Origin: JAATGA01 sp047605605
GTDB lineage: Bacteria; Pseudomonadota; Alphaproteobacteria; Rhodobacterales; Rhodobacteraceae
NCBI GenBank assembly: GCA_047605605.1
Contig: JASGFG010000007.1
Span: forward strand, 1-64,000
Length of the DNA stretch: 64,000 nt
Direction of reading: 5' to 3'
In this document: in pieces, positions 1 through 9,028 of the stretch
Numbering within the stretch: position 1 is the first letter of the stretch
How the letters are laid out: the number at the start of each line of letters is the position of its first letter
Notes under the pieces: model-generated
Database searches by the model: none
Seen by the model: the letters and a program-made list of their open reading frames with translations, nothing else
What the model was told of the DNA's origin: nothing
Made by a program: the position numbers and the translations under genes

Positions 1-2
1 TG

Positions 3-203
3 TTCGCCACCTCCGACAACCGCGAGAAAGGCTTCGACAACCGGCTGGCGGGCCATATCGGGTTCCATCCGCAGGACAACACCGAACCCTTCCGCGCGGC
101 GATGGAGGCGAAGACCCCGCCGATCGACGTGAAACTGCCGCGTTTCCGCTATCTGGGCGGCTATATGGTGGAACTGCCCCACCCGGATGATGAGGCGAAG
201 TGA
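3..203 (+). CDS. NAD(P)-dependent epimerase/dehydrogenase, C-terminal fragment (partial)
   Basis: The gene enters from the left edge and only its last 66 codons are visible, ending in TGA at 201-203. The tail has a LAGHIGFHPQDN stretch followed by EPFRAAMEA. This looks like the C-terminus of short-chain NAD-dependent sugar or uronate dehydrogenase/epimerase proteins, a judgement by eye from a small fragment. The stop codon shares its last base with the ATG of the FAD oxidoreductase that follows, so the two are probably co-transcribed and translationally coupled. The exact enzyme cannot be decided from this fragment. Confidence 0.5.
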   Translation, partial: FATSDNREKGFDNRLAGHIGFHPQDNTEPFRAAMEAKTPPIDVKLPRFRYLGGYMVELPHPDDEAK

Positions 204-1408
204 TGCGCGACAGCTATGATGTGGTGATCATCGGCGGCGCGGTCATGGGGGCCTGCACGGCCTATTGGCTGGCCTCCAACCCGGATTTCAACGGGTCGGT
301 GCTGGTGGTGGAACGCGATCCGACCTATGCCACCGCCTCCACCGCCTTGTCGGTGGCGGGCATCCGCACCCAGTTTTCCAACCGCGCGAATGTGGAGATC
401 GGGCGGTTCGGCACGCAGTTCATCCGCGATTTCCCCGATCTGATGCAGGTTGGCGATGACCGGCCCAGCCTGAACTTTCATCCCGGCGGCTATCTGTTCC
501 TGTCGAATACCGAATCCGGGGCGCAGGTGCTGCGCGAGAACCACGAGGTGCAGAAGGCCGCCGGGGCCGATGTGGTGCTGTGGGATGCCGATCAGCTGAA
601 ATGGGCGTTCCCGCATCTGAAAACCGATGACATCCTGCTGGCGAGCTATGGCCAGTCGGGCGAGGGCTGGTTCAACAACACCGGCATCGTGTTTGGCTGC
701 CGCAACAAGGCGCGCGAACTGGGGGTCGAGTTCGTCAAGGACGAGGTGGTTGCCATCGGGCGCGAAGGCAACCGTGTCACCGGCGTGACGCTGGCCTCCG
801 GCCCGACGATCGCCGCGGGCACCATCGTCAACGCGGCAGGCCCGCGCGGCGGCAAGGTGGCGCGGATGGCGGGGCTGGACCTGCCGGTGGAGCCGCGCAA
901 ACGCACGCTGTTCGTCATTGATCCGGCGAAAACGCCGGAAGGCACGGCGCGCGTGAACGAAGGCCGGCTGCCGCTGACCATCGACCCGACCGGCGTGCAT
1001 TTCCGCCCCGAAGGGCGCTATTTCCTGGCCGGTGGCGTGCCCGAGGATGACAGCCCCCCCGATTACGACGACTTCAACCCCGGCCATACCGAATGGGAAG
1101 ATCAGGTCTGGCCCACCATGGCCGAACGGTCGGAATCCTTCGAGGCGGTCAAGGTGGTGCGGTTCTGGGCCGGTCACTATGACTATAACACCTTTGACCA
1201 GAACGGCATCATCGGCCGCCACCCCGAGGTGACGAACTTCGTCTTCTGCAACGGGTTTTCCGGCCACGGGCTGCAACAGGGCCCGGCGGCGGGGCGCGCG
1301 GTGATGGAACTGATCACCTATGGCGGCTTCCGCACCCTTGACCTGACCGACATGCGGTATGAACGTATCGCGGAAAACCGGCCCTTCCTGGAAAAGGCCA
1401 TCGTCTGA
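203..1408 (+). CDS. FAD-dependent oxidoreductase, DAO (glycine/D-amino acid oxidase) family
   Basis: A 401-residue protein. It opens with a dinucleotide-binding Rossmann motif (VVIIGGAVMGACTAYWLA, about residues 7-24), followed by a FAD-contacting strand ending in ERDP. The late motif NGFSGHGLQQGPAAGRAV (about residues 355-375) is the conserved C-terminal FAD-contact region of the DadA/sarcosine oxidase/glycine oxidase superfamily. Such enzymes oxidise amines or secondary amino acids with FAD; the substrate cannot be read from sequence. A GTG lies directly before the ATG at 203, and the ATG was chosen because it overlaps the upstream stop. A LysR gene starts 10 bp downstream on the same strand and is the likely local regulator. 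Confidence 0.85.
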   Translation: MRDSYDVVIIGGAVMGACTAYWLASNPDFNGSVLVVERDPTYATASTALSVAGIRTQFSNRANVEIGRFGTQFIRDFPDLMQVGDDRPSLNFHPGGYLFLSNTESGAQVLRENHEVQKAAGADVVLWDADQLKWAFPHLKTDDILLASYGQSGEGWFNNTGIVFGCRNKARELGVEFVKDEVVAIGREGNRVTGVTLASGPTIAAGTIVNAAGPRGGKVARMAGLDLPVEPRKRTLFVIDPAKTPEGTARVNEGRLPLTIDPTGVHFRPEGRYFLAGGVPEDDSPPDYDDFNPGHTEWEDQVWPTMAERSESFEAVKVVRFWAGHYDYNTFDQNGIIGRHPEVTNFVFCNGFSGHGLQQGPAAGRAVMELITYGGFRTLDLTDMRYERIAENRPFLEKAIV

Positions 1409-1418
1409 AAGGCCATCC

Positions 1419-2336
1419 GTGACCCAACGCCCGCCGCGCCTTCCCCCCCTGAACGCGCTGCGGGCGTTCCACGCCGTCGCCCGGCACCGCAGCTTTCGTC
1501 AAGCTGCGGACGAGTTGCTGGTCACGCCGCAGGCTGTCAGCCAGCAGATCAAGACGCTGGAAGATACGCTGGGCGTGACGCTGTTCCACCGCAAGCCCCG
1601 CGCGGTGGAACCGACCGAGGCCGCGATCCTGCTGGCGCATTACGTGCAGGCCGGTTTCGACGAATTCGCCGAAGGGGTGCGGCGTGTCACCCGCGCCAAT
1701 GCCCGCGAACGCATCAACCTGAACGTCAGCCCGTTCTTTGCTACGCATTACCTGCTGGGCCGGCTGGTCCGGTTTCGCGACCGCATGCCGGGGGCGGATC
1801 TGCGGCTGACCACCATGGTCGAACTGCCCGATTTCGTGCGGGATGACGTGGATGTTTCGGTCCAGTGGGGCTATGGCGACTGGCCGGGGCTGGACGCGAC
1901 GCGGCTGGTCGCGGACCCGAAGGTCATCTGCTGCACCCCCGCGCTGGCCGAGACCGTTGCCACCCCCGCCGACCTGACCCGGCATACCCTGCTGGAGCCG
2001 GTTCTGGACGGATCGTTCTGGGCGGATGTGCTGGAGTTTCTGGGGGCGGGTGCGCCGGAAACGCCATCGCGGCTGGCCTTTCACGATGCGGCGACGATGC
2101 GGCGGGCCACCGTTTCGGGCCTTGGCATCGGCCTTTTGTCCCATGCCTATGCCGAAGAGGAAATCCGCGCCGGGCGTCTGGCGGCGCCTTTGGGCGATGC
2201 GTTGGCCGGAATGCCGCAGGCGAAGGTGCCGGGCTTTTATCTGGTCCTGCCAAGGTCGCATCGGCGCAGCCGCCCGGTCGCGGCCTTTTGTGACTGGATC
2301 CTGGCCGAGGACTGGTCCGAACCGGAGCGGGTCTAG
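1419..2336 (+). CDS. LysR-family transcriptional regulator (GcvA-like)
   Basis: A 305-residue regulator. The N-terminal winged helix-turn-helix covers about residues 8-67 (LNALRAFHAVARHRSFRQAA, then VTPQAVSQQIK), and a periplasmic-binding-protein-like effector domain follows. The PPLNALRAF opening and the overall pattern are typical of the GcvA subgroup common in alphaproteobacteria. The start is taken as GTG at 1419, 10 bp after the oxidoreductase stop. An upstream in-frame ATG at 1359 would run into the preceding gene and adds a non-conserved tail. Because it is cotranscribed with the DAO oxidoreductase, it probably controls that operon in response to the enzyme's substrate (inference). Confidence 0.85.
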   Translation: MTQRPPRLPPLNALRAFHAVARHRSFRQAADELLVTPQAVSQQIKTLEDTLGVTLFHRKPRAVEPTEAAILLAHYVQAGFDEFAEGVRRVTRANARERINLNVSPFFATHYLLGRLVRFRDRMPGADLRLTTMVELPDFVRDDVDVSVQWGYGDWPGLDATRLVADPKVICCTPALAETVATPADLTRHTLLEPVLDGSFWADVLEFLGAGAPETPSRLAFHDAATMRRATVSGLGIGLLSHAYAEEEIRAGRLAAPLGDALAGMPQAKVPGFYLVLPRSHRRSRPVAAFCDWILAEDWSEPERV

Positions 2337-2357
2337 GCCGCGCCGGGACGCGGCAGG

Positions 2358-3011
2358 CTAACCATAGCTGCGGCTGCCGAAGATCGCGCTGCCGACGCGG
2401 ACATGGGTGGCGCCCTCGGCGATGGCGGTTTCAAAATCGCCGCTCATCCCCATGGAAAGGCCGGTCAGGCCGTTGCGCCCGGCGATCTGGCGCAACAGCG
2501 TGAAATGCGGGCGCGAGTCTTCTCCTTCGGGGGGAATGCACATCAGCCCGGCCAGCGGCAGGCCCAGCCCCCGGACGGCGGCGATGAACCCGTCGGCATC
2601 GTCCGGCAGGATGCCGGCCTTCTGCGGCTCGGCCCCGGTGTTGACCTGCACGAACAGGGCCGGACAGGCGCCGCGCGCATCGGCAAGCCGCGCCAGCCGG
2701 TCCGCCAGCGAGGGGCGGTCGAGCGTATGGATGGCATCGAACAACTCGACCGCCTGTTTCGCCTTGTTGGTCTGCAGGGGGCCGATCATATGCACCTCGA
2801 CCGGGCCGAACCGGTCGCGGAGCGCGGGCCATTTCGCCGCCGCCTCCTGCACATAGTTTTCGCCGAACAGGCGCTGGCCCTCCGTCAGTGCGGCGATCAC
2901 GCGATCTTCGGGCTGGACCTTGGACACGGCGATCAGACGGACGGAGCCGGCGGGCCTTCCTGCCGCAGCCTCGGCGGCGGCGATGCGCTGGCGAATGTCC
3001 TGAAGCCCCAT
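2358..3011 (-). CDS. YggS/PLPBP-family pyridoxal-phosphate homeostasis protein
   Basis: A 217-residue single-domain PLP-binding protein. The PLP lysine is K31 in RLIAVSKVQPED. Family motifs follow in order: FGENYVQEA (near 50), HMIGPLQTNKAK (near 78), QVNTGAEPQKAG, and the phosphate-binding SMGMSGDFETAI near the C-terminus. YggS proteins bind PLP without a known catalytic reaction and buffer vitamin B6 and keto-acid/amino-acid pools in the cytosol. The start at 3011 (MGLQDIRQRI) was preferred over an upstream in-frame ATG at 3041, which adds ten residues outside the family's usual N-terminus. It is convergent with the LysR gene and lies just past the porin terminator, so it needs its own promoter. 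Confidence 0.92.
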   Translation of the reverse strand: MGLQDIRQRIAAAEAAAGRPAGSVRLIAVSKVQPEDRVIAALTEGQRLFGENYVQEAAAKWPALRDRFGPVEVHMIGPLQTNKAKQAVELFDAIHTLDRPSLADRLARLADARGACPALFVQVNTGAEPQKAGILPDDADGFIAAVRGLGLPLAGLMCIPPEGEDSRPHFTLLRQIAGRNGLTGLSMGMSGDFETAIAEGATHVRVGSAIFGSRSYG

Positions 3012-3062
3012 GTTTTCACCCCTGGCGGTTTGAGCCGTCATAACGCGCGGGGCGGAAAAGAA

Positions 3063-3088
3063 AAAGAGCGGGCCAAGGCCCGCTCTTT
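3063..3088 (-). terminator. Rho-independent terminator of the porin gene
   Basis: A perfect 12-bp inverted repeat (AAAGAGCGGGCC / GGCCCGCTCTTT) separated by two bases. Read on the minus strand it lies 25 bp past the porin stop and is followed by an uninterrupted run of T residues and then TTTTCC. This is the clearest intrinsic terminator in the window and fits a very highly expressed outer-membrane protein gene. Confidence 0.9.
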
Positions 3089-3112
3089 CCCGGATTTCAA
3101 CCGATCGTCAGA

Positions 3113-4048
3113 TCAGAAGTCGAAACGCACGCCGACGTCGGCATAGGTTTCTTTGTTGTAGTCGCGCTGGATCGAGCCGGTCAGCTTGGCGCCGCCCAGA
3201 TCGTAGTCAGCACCGATGCCCAAGCCGGTGTTGGTTTCCAGAGAGTCCAGACCGTTGTGCGAGATGTAGCCCTTCAGGGTCAGAGCATCCATGGTGTAGT
3301 TGCCGTAGATCACGATGGTTTTGTCGAGATCGCCGCCAGCACCGTCTTCACCTTCGTCGATATAGTTCAGGCCGACAGTGGCGACATCGCTGACTTTATA
3401 AGCGCCACCGATGAAGAAAATGTCGTTGCCTTCAATCCCGGCGCCATCCCAGGTGCCCGCAGCGGCGACGGTGAACGCGCCAGCCGAGTAGGTCAGAGCC
3501 AGCGAGGTTTCCGAGTTGTAGCCGATGCTGCTGTCGTCATACTGGTTCGGGTCGACGTACGACAGACGGCCGGTGAAGCCACCAACGGTGTACGAGGCGT
3601 AGATCCCCATGCGCTCGGCGTTGTAGTGGCCGGTCGAGAAGGAATAGAAGTCCGAACGCGAGTCGCCGTAGGACGAGTCGATCAGGCCCATTTCCGAGTC
3701 GTAGAACAGTTCGACCGAGTCGAGCGCGGTGTTCACGTTGCCGACTTCGACACGCAGGCCTTCGTAGGTCGCGTAGAGCAGCGCCGACGAGACAGCGGTA
3801 GAGCTGTAGCCCGATTGGTCTTGCAGACGGATACGGCCACCGAAGGTCACGCCGGTGTCGGTTTCGGTCTTCGCGTCGATGTTGAAGCGCAGACGGGTGT
3901 GAATGACGGTGCTGGCTTCGCCATCACCGGCTTCCGAGTTGTATTGCAGACCGAAGCGGCCGAAGCCCGAGATGTTCACGCCGGTTTCGGCGTAAGCGGC
4001 GCCGCCGAGCGTCGCCAGGATCGTCGAGGCGATAAGAGCCTTTTTCAT
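3113..4048 (-). CDS. Outer-membrane porin, Rhodobacter/Paracoccus type
   Basis: A 311-residue protein with a classical signal peptide (MKKALIASTILATLGGAAYA, cut before ETGVNISG). The mature chain alternates short amphipathic strands with acidic and glycine loops and ends in VRFDF, with the C-terminal aromatic residue needed for BAM recognition. Length and strand pattern match 16-stranded trimeric general-diffusion porins of Rhodobacter capsulatus type. Codon choice is strikingly uniform compared with neighbours, as expected for an abundant protein. The start at 4048 has a GAGGG ribosome site eight bases upstream and the signal peptide. The gene stands alone with a strong terminator and a long upstream region shared with the divergent lipoprotein gene. 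Confidence 0.93.
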   Translation of the reverse strand: MKKALIASTILATLGGAAYAETGVNISGFGRFGLQYNSEAGDGEASTVIHTRLRFNIDAKTETDTGVTFGGRIRLQDQSGYSSTAVSSALLYATYEGLRVEVGNVNTALDSVELFYDSEMGLIDSSYGDSRSDFYSFSTGHYNAERMGIYASYTVGGFTGRLSYVDPNQYDDSSIGYNSETSLALTYSAGAFTVAAAGTWDGAGIEGNDIFFIGGAYKVSDVATVGLNYIDEGEDGAGGDLDKTIVIYGNYTMDALTLKGYISHNGLDSLETNTGLGIGADYDLGGAKLTGSIQRDYNKETYADVGVRFDF

Positions 4049-4316
4049 TTCGTTTTCCCTCGTTGTCTCTAAGGTGCCCAACTCAGGGGAATCCGAATTG
4101 GGGATGCCCTCTTTTCAGGTTTGGCCCGCGGTAATGCAACGAAAAGCGCGGGCGTCCTGGGGAAGATCGGGGCCGATGGTGCAGCTTTGCCACAGTCCCG
4201 TCATGCGGGGGATCGGCGGGACAGGGTCGCGCCGTCAGGAAACGCCCCGAAAAACCTTGTCGCACCGGCCCCTGTCGGCTACAGAGCAGAAAAACGAGAT
4301 CCCGGGGGCAGGCCCT
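4049..4316. promoter_or_regulatory. Divergent upstream region of the porin and DUF3576 lipoprotein genes
   Basis: 268 bp without a gene between two divergent starts. It must hold both promoters, but I cannot point to convincing -35/-10 boxes. An inverted repeat (CCCAACTC and GAATTGGG arms, about 4077-4104) lies in the porin's probable 5' untranslated region or promoter. I see no further structure. Confidence 0.4.
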
Positions 4317-4793
4317 ATGGCTATCCAACGCTTTGTGCGCGGCGCGATTCTGGCCGGTCTGGCCTTTGGCCTGACCGCCTGCGGCGACGGCACCGACAAG
4401 GCCGCGCCGACGCGCGAGATGCGCGACGACGCCTCGGGTGGCGGCGGGATGAAGCTGTGGGACCTGTTCAACCGCTCGGCCGATCCGAACGTGACCGTGC
4501 AGGTGAACAAGTATCTCTGGGCGGCCTCGCTGGACGTTCTGAACTTTCTGCCCATCGAATCGGTCGATCCGTTTACCGGGGTGATCGTCACCGGCTATGG
4601 CACCCCGCCGGGCGGCGGGCGCGCCTATCGCGCGACGATCTATGTGCAGGACCCGGCGCTTGATGCGCGCTCGCTGAAGGTGTCTTTGCAGACCTCGGGC
4701 GGCGGATCGGCCGCGCCGGAGACGGTCAAGGCGGTCGAGGATGCGATCCTGACCCGCGCGCGGCAGCTGCGGGTGCGGGACGGCAATCTCTGA
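4317..4793 (+). CDS. DUF3576-family lipoprotein
   Basis: A 158-residue predicted lipoprotein. A basic start and hydrophobic stretch lead to a lipobox LTAC, with the acylated cysteine about residue 22, then a short acidic linker. The folded part carries the family block LWAASLDVLNFLPIESVDPF, followed by GVIVTGYGTPPGGGRAYRA. I recognise this as DUF3576, an uncharacterised alphaproteobacterial family usually found just upstream of leuS, as it is here. The likely location is the inner leaflet of the outer membrane. Together with the leuS-lptE neighbourhood this hints at an envelope-assembly role, but no function is known. ATG 4317 was chosen because it places the signal peptide at the N-terminus. 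Confidence 0.85.
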   Translation: MAIQRFVRGAILAGLAFGLTACGDGTDKAAPTREMRDDASGGGGMKLWDLFNRSADPNVTVQVNKYLWAASLDVLNFLPIESVDPFTGVIVTGYGTPPGGGRAYRATIYVQDPALDARSLKVSLQTSGGGSAAPETVKAVEDAILTRARQLRVRDGNL

Positions 4794-4822
4794 TCCTTTT
4801 CGCGGGGGCGGCCGTGGCTGGC

Positions 4823-4870
4823 CCTGGGGCGCTGCCCCGGACCCCGGGATATTTGCGCGAAGAGGATGAG
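4823..4870 (+). repeat. 3'-end repeat element, copy 1 (hairpin plus GATATTT core)
   Basis: Thirty bases past the DUF3576 stop there is a GGGGC-GCT-GCCCC hairpin (4826-4838), a CCCCGGG segment and the core gatatttgcgcgaagagg at 4848-4865. A second copy with nearly the same core (one mismatch over 21 bases) follows the lrp-type gene at 12117-12193. A related element lies downstream of the glutathione transferase. Each sits 3' of a gene in that gene's sense, which suggests a dispersed terminator-like repeat. Confidence 0.6.
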
Positions 4871-4938
4871 GGGCAGGCTGGACCTTGCCTGCCCGCGCGG
4901 TGTAATCCCGCGCGGGAACACTGCATGAGGCTTTACTG

Positions 4939-7482
4939 ATGTCGCGCTATGACCCTTCGGCGATGGAACCCCGCTGGCAGGCGGAATGGGACAAGGCCGG
5001 GGTATTCACCGCGCGGCACGACCCGGCGCGGCCCAAGTATTATGTGCTGGAGATGTTCCCCTATCCGTCCGGGCGCATCCACATGGGGCATGTGCGCAAC
5101 TATACCATGGGCGACGTGGTGGCGCGCTACAAATCCTCCTGTGGGTTCAGCGTGTTGCATCCGATGGGCTGGGATGCCTTCGGGATGCCGGCCGAGAATG
5201 CGGCGATGGAACGCGGCGGCCACCCCAAGGAATGGACCTACGGCAACATCGCCGACATGAAGGCGCAGATGAAACCGCTGGGCCTGTCCATCGACTGGAG
5301 CCGCGAGTTCGCGACCTGCGACCCGGAATATTACGGCCAGCAGCAGGCGATGTTCCTGGACATGCTGGAGGCCGGGTTGGTTTACCGCAAGAATGCCGTG
5401 GTGAACTGGGACCCGGTCGACATGACCGTGCTGGCCAACGAACAGGTGATCGACGGCAAGGGCTGGCGGTCGGGCGCGGCGGTGGAACGGCGCGAGCTGA
5501 CGCAGTGGTTTTTCCGCATCTCCGACTATTCGGGCGAGCTGCTGGCGGCGCTGGACGGGCTGACCAACTGGCCGGAAAAGGTGCGGCTGATGCAGGCCAA
5601 CTGGATCGGCCAGAGCCGCGGCTTGCAGTTCAGTTTCACCACCACCGGCGCGCCCGAAGGCTTCGACCGGCTGGAGGTCTATACGACCCGCCCCGACACG
5701 CTGCTGGGGGCGAGTTTCGCGGCGATTTCGCCGGATCATCCGCTGGCCAAGCATCTGGAGCGTCACGACCCGGCGATTGCCGAGTTCGTCGCCGATTGCC
5801 GTCGCGTGGGGACCAGTGCCGAGGCGCTGGAGACCGCCGAGAAAAAGGGGATGGATACCGGCATCCGGGTGCTGCATCCCTTTGACAATGCGTGGGAACT
5901 GCCGGTCTATATCGCCAACTTCATCCTGATGGATTACGGCACCGGCGCGATTTTCGGCTGCCCCGCGCATGACGCACGCGACTTTGAATTCGCCACGAAA
6001 TACGGGCTGCCGATTCCGCCGGTATTCGTGGCCGAGGGCGAGGAAGAGGCCCCGCTGGCCGAGGCCTTCGTGCCGCTGAAATCCGAGCCTGTGCATTACA
6101 TCCGCGGTTTCGCCGGGGATGAGGTGCAGACGGGCGAGGCCGCGGTCGCCGCCGCGATTCGCTTTTGCGAGGAGCGGGGCGTGGGCCGCGGTGTCACCAA
6201 CTATCGCCTGCGCGACTGGGGGATCAGCCGCCAGCGCTATTGGGGCTGCCCGATTCCGGTGGTGCATTGCCCCGCCTGCGGCGTCGTGCCCGAGCGCAAG
6301 GAAAACCTGCCCGTCCGCCTGCCCGACGATGTGACGTTCGACCGGCCGGGCAACCCGCTGGATCGCCATCCCACATGGGCCGCGACCACCTGTCCGCAAT
6401 GCGGGGCGGCGGCAAAGCGTGAAACCGACACGATGGACACGTTCGTCGATTCGTCCTGGTATTACGCCCGCTTCACTAGCCCCCATGCGGCGACGCCCAC
6501 CGACGCGGCCGAGGCCGATTACTGGATGAACGTCGACCAGTATATCGGCGGGATCGAGCACGCGATCCTGCACCTGCTGTATTCCCGCTTCTTCGCGCGG
6601 GCGATGCACAAGACCGGCCACCTGCCCGCCCAGGCGATCGAGCCGTTCAATGCCCTGTTTACCCAAGGCATGGTGACGCACGAGATCTACATGACCCGCG
6701 ATGCGCAGGGCCGCCCAGTCTATCACCTGCCCGAGGATGTGGTGGACGGCAAGCTGGCCGACGGCACGGCGGTGGAAATCATCCCTTCGGCCAAGATGTC
6801 GAAGTCGAAGAAGAACGTCGTCGACCCGATGAACATCATCGCCTCCTTCGGGGCAGATACCGCGCGCTGGTTCGTCATGTCGGACTCGCCGCCCGAGCGG
6901 GATGTGGAATGGACCTCCTCGGGCGCGGATGCCGCGTCGAAACACCTGTCGCGCGTCTGGCGCATCGCCGATGACATCGCGCGCAGCGATGCGGCCCCCA
7001 GCCCCGAGGATCAGTCGCTGGCCCGCGCCGCCGCCCGCGCCACGGTCGAGGTGACGCAAGGCATCGAGGGATTCGCCTTCAACAAGGCCATCGCGGCGCT
7101 TTATGCCTTTACCAACGTCCTCCAGAAATCGCAGGCGGGCTCGCAGGCCCGGCGCGAGGCGATGAAGGTCATGGCGCAGCTCATGTCCCCCATGGTGCCG
7201 CATCTGGCCGAAGAGGTCTGGGCCATGCTGGGCGGTCAGGGCCTCGTCGCCCGCGCGCCCTGGCCCAAGGCCGACCCCGCGCTGCTGGTCGACGATACCG
7301 TGACCCTGCCGATCCAGATCAACGGCAAGCGCCGCGCTGAAATCAGCGTGCCCAAGGACATGCCCGCGGCCGAGGTTGAAAAGATCGCGCTCGCGAATGA
7401 TGATGTGATCAAGTTCCTCGCCGGTCAGCCGGTGAAAAAGCTGATCGTCGTGCCGGGCCGCATCATCAATGTCGTCGTCTGA
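4939..7482 (+). CDS. leuS: Leucyl-tRNA synthetase
   Basis: An 847-residue class I aminoacyl-tRNA synthetase that charges tRNA-Leu. Visible signatures are the HIGH motif as HMGH (residues 48-51), the CP1 editing domain with the threonine-rich TTRPDTLLGASF (near 249), and a Cys-pair zinc segment (CPAC and CPQC) near 445-485. Further on are the LeuRS motif with WYYARFTSP and the KMSKS loop (619-623), followed by the anticodon and C-terminal domains ending in VPGRIINVVV. Length is normal for bacterial LeuRS. The stop overlaps the start of lptE by 14 bp, and holA follows, the order seen in many alphaproteobacteria. Confidence 0.98.
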   Translation: MSRYDPSAMEPRWQAEWDKAGVFTARHDPARPKYYVLEMFPYPSGRIHMGHVRNYTMGDVVARYKSSCGFSVLHPMGWDAFGMPAENAAMERGGHPKEWTYGNIADMKAQMKPLGLSIDWSREFATCDPEYYGQQQAMFLDMLEAGLVYRKNAVVNWDPVDMTVLANEQVIDGKGWRSGAAVERRELTQWFFRISDYSGELLAALDGLTNWPEKVRLMQANWIGQSRGLQFSFTTTGAPEGFDRLEVYTTRPDTLLGASFAAISPDHPLAKHLERHDPAIAEFVADCRRVGTSAEALETAEKKGMDTGIRVLHPFDNAWELPVYIANFILMDYGTGAIFGCPAHDARDFEFATKYGLPIPPVFVAEGEEEAPLAEAFVPLKSEPVHYIRGFAGDEVQTGEAAVAAAIRFCEERGVGRGVTNYRLRDWGISRQRYWGCPIPVVHCPACGVVPERKENLPVRLPDDVTFDRPGNPLDRHPTWAATTCPQCGAAAKRETDTMDTFVDSSWYYARFTSPHAATPTDAAEADYWMNVDQYIGGIEHAILHLLYSRFFARAMHKTGHLPAQAIEPFNALFTQGMVTHEIYMTRDAQGRPVYHLPEDVVDGKLADGTAVEIIPSAKMSKSKKNVVDPMNIIASFGADTARWFVMSDSPPERDVEWTSSGADAASKHLSRVWRIADDIARSDAAPSPEDQSLARAAARATVEVTQGIEGFAFNKAIAALYAFTNVLQKSQAGSQARREAMKVMAQLMSPMVPHLAEEVWAMLGGQGLVARAPWPKADPALLVDDTVTLPIQINGKRRAEISVPKDMPAAEVEKIALANDDVIKFLAGQPVKKLIVVPGRIINVVV

Positions 7483-7963
7483 TCGCCGCACTTTCCTGAC
7501 GCTGCTGGCCGCCGCCCCGCTGGCGGCCTGCGGCTTCACCCCGGCCTATGGCCCCGCGGGTCCGGCCCGCAACCTGCAAGGGGCGATCCGCGTCGCCGAT
7601 CCGGCCGACAAGAACGGCTTCGACCTGGTGGAGCGGTTGGAGGAACGGCTGGGCCGCCCCGATGCGGCGCGTTACGACCTGCGGTTCCTGCTCGTCACCA
7701 AATCCATCGGCGTGGGCGTCATGCCGGACAATACCATCACCCGCTACAACCTTGTCGGCACGGTGGACTGGAGGCTGACCGAACGGGGCACCGGACGGCA
7801 GGTGACGGCGGGCAAGGTGCAGAACTTCACCTCCTGGTCGGCCACTACCTCGACCGTGGCAGGGCTGGCGGCCGAAGAGGATGCGGCCTTCCGCCTGATG
7901 CGCATTCTGGCCGACCAGATCGTCACGCAGCTGGTCGCCACTTCGGGCAAGTGGCTGAAATGA
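7469..7963 (+). CDS. lptE: LPS-assembly lipoprotein LptE
   Basis: A 164-residue lipoprotein. A signal sequence with a twin-arginine-like RRTF and the hydrophobic LTLLAAAPLAAC leads to the lipidated cysteine at residue 21, then GFTPAYG, a conserved opening of LptE in this group. LptE plugs the LptD barrel in the outer membrane and helps deliver lipopolysaccharide to the surface. The start ATG lies inside leuS (14-bp overlap, different frame), so translation is probably coupled. holA begins 10 bp after the stop, completing the leuS-lptE-holA operon. Confidence 0.88.
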   Translation: MSSSDRRTFLTLLAAAPLAACGFTPAYGPAGPARNLQGAIRVADPADKNGFDLVERLEERLGRPDAARYDLRFLLVTKSIGVGVMPDNTITRYNLVGTVDWRLTERGTGRQVTAGKVQNFTSWSATTSTVAGLAAEEDAAFRLMRILADQIVTQLVATSGKWLK

Positions 7964-7973
7964 CGCGACGGCG

Positions 7974-8987
7974 ATGATCCTCAAGGGCATCGAGGCGGCG
8001 CGCTATTTCGCCAGGCCCGATCCGGGTCGCGTCGGTCTGCTGATCTTCGGCGCCGATCCGATGCGCGTGGCGATGAAGCGGGCCGAGGTGGTGCTGGCGC
8101 TGATCGGGGCCGAGGGCGCGGCGGAAATGCGGCTGACGCGCATTCCGGCCGCCGATCTGCGCAAGGATCCCGCGCTGCTGGACGCGGCCATCAAGGAGAT
8201 CGGGTTCTTTCCCGGCCCGCGCGTGGCGCTGGTCGAGGATGCGACGGATACGCTGACCCCGACCATCCAGGCCGCCTTGCAGGACTGGCGGCCGGGCGAT
8301 GCGCAGATCGTCGTCACCGCAGGCGGGCTGACCGGGAAATCCGCGCTGAAGACCCTGTTCGAGAAACATCCCAACGCCTTTTCCGCCGGTCTCTACGACG
8401 ATCCCCCCACCCGCGAGGAGATCGAGGCCGAGTTGAAGCGCGCCGGTATCGCCAGCGTGCCGGGCGAGGCGATGGCGGATCTGTCGGCCCTTGCCCGCGC
8501 CCTCGACCCCGGCGATTTCCGCCAGCTGCTGGAGAAACTGGCGCTCTACAAGTTCGGCGATGCCACGCCCCTGACCCCGGCCGAAATCGCGGCCCTCGCC
8601 CCCGCGACGATCGAGGCCGAGATCGACGACATCATCCATGCCGCGGCCGAGGGGCGCGGCCCCGAAATCGGCCCCCTCTTCCGGCGGCTGGAGGGGCAGG
8701 GCGTGCTGCCGGTCACGCTTTGCATCGGGGCGCTCCGGCACTTCCGGGCACTGCACATCGCCTCGTCCGATCCGGGCGGGGTGCAGGCGGGGCTGATGAA
8801 GGCGCGCGTCTTCGGCCCCCGCCGCGACCGGATGCAGCGGCAGGTGCAGACCTGGGGGGTGAGGGCGCTGGAAACCGCGATGGCGCTGCTGGTCGATACC
8901 GACCTGACGCTCCGCTCGTCCTCGCGCGCGCCGGGCATGGCGCTGATGGAACGCGCCCTGATCCGCCTTGCGATGATGCGACGCTAG
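7974..8987 (+). CDS. holA: DNA polymerase III delta subunit
   Basis: A 337-residue protein whose family assignment rests on overall pattern and gene order after leuS-lptE. The N-terminal AAA+-like half has LLIFGADPMRVAMKR (near 22) and FFPGPRVALVEDATD (near 78). The linker reads AQIVVTAGGLTGKSALKTLFE. The C-terminal domain is helical. Delta is the clamp-loader subunit that opens the beta sliding clamp; it binds no ATP, and no Walker A motif is present here, as expected. The stop faces a convergent glutathione transferase gene across 160 bp of hairpin-rich sequence. Confidence 0.92.
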   Translation: MILKGIEAARYFARPDPGRVGLLIFGADPMRVAMKRAEVVLALIGAEGAAEMRLTRIPAADLRKDPALLDAAIKEIGFFPGPRVALVEDATDTLTPTIQAALQDWRPGDAQIVVTAGGLTGKSALKTLFEKHPNAFSAGLYDDPPTREEIEAELKRAGIASVPGEAMADLSALARALDPGDFRQLLEKLALYKFGDATPLTPAEIAALAPATIEAEIDDIIHAAAEGRGPEIGPLFRRLEGQGVLPVTLCIGALRHFRALHIASSDPGGVQAGLMKARVFGPRRDRMQRQVQTWGVRALETAMALLVDTDLTLRSSSRAPGMALMERALIRLAMMRR

Positions 8988-9028
8988 AAGGGACGCACGC
9001 CAGTCGCCACCAGTCCGAACGCCTCCCG

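Noticed and set aside
4933..7539. Very long open frame on the minus strand opposite leuS, with others opposite the dpp genes, fliI and galM
   Set aside because: High-GC coding DNA leaves the opposite frames open. These frames are rich in His, Arg and Gly with no domain pattern, while the plus-strand proteins have full families.
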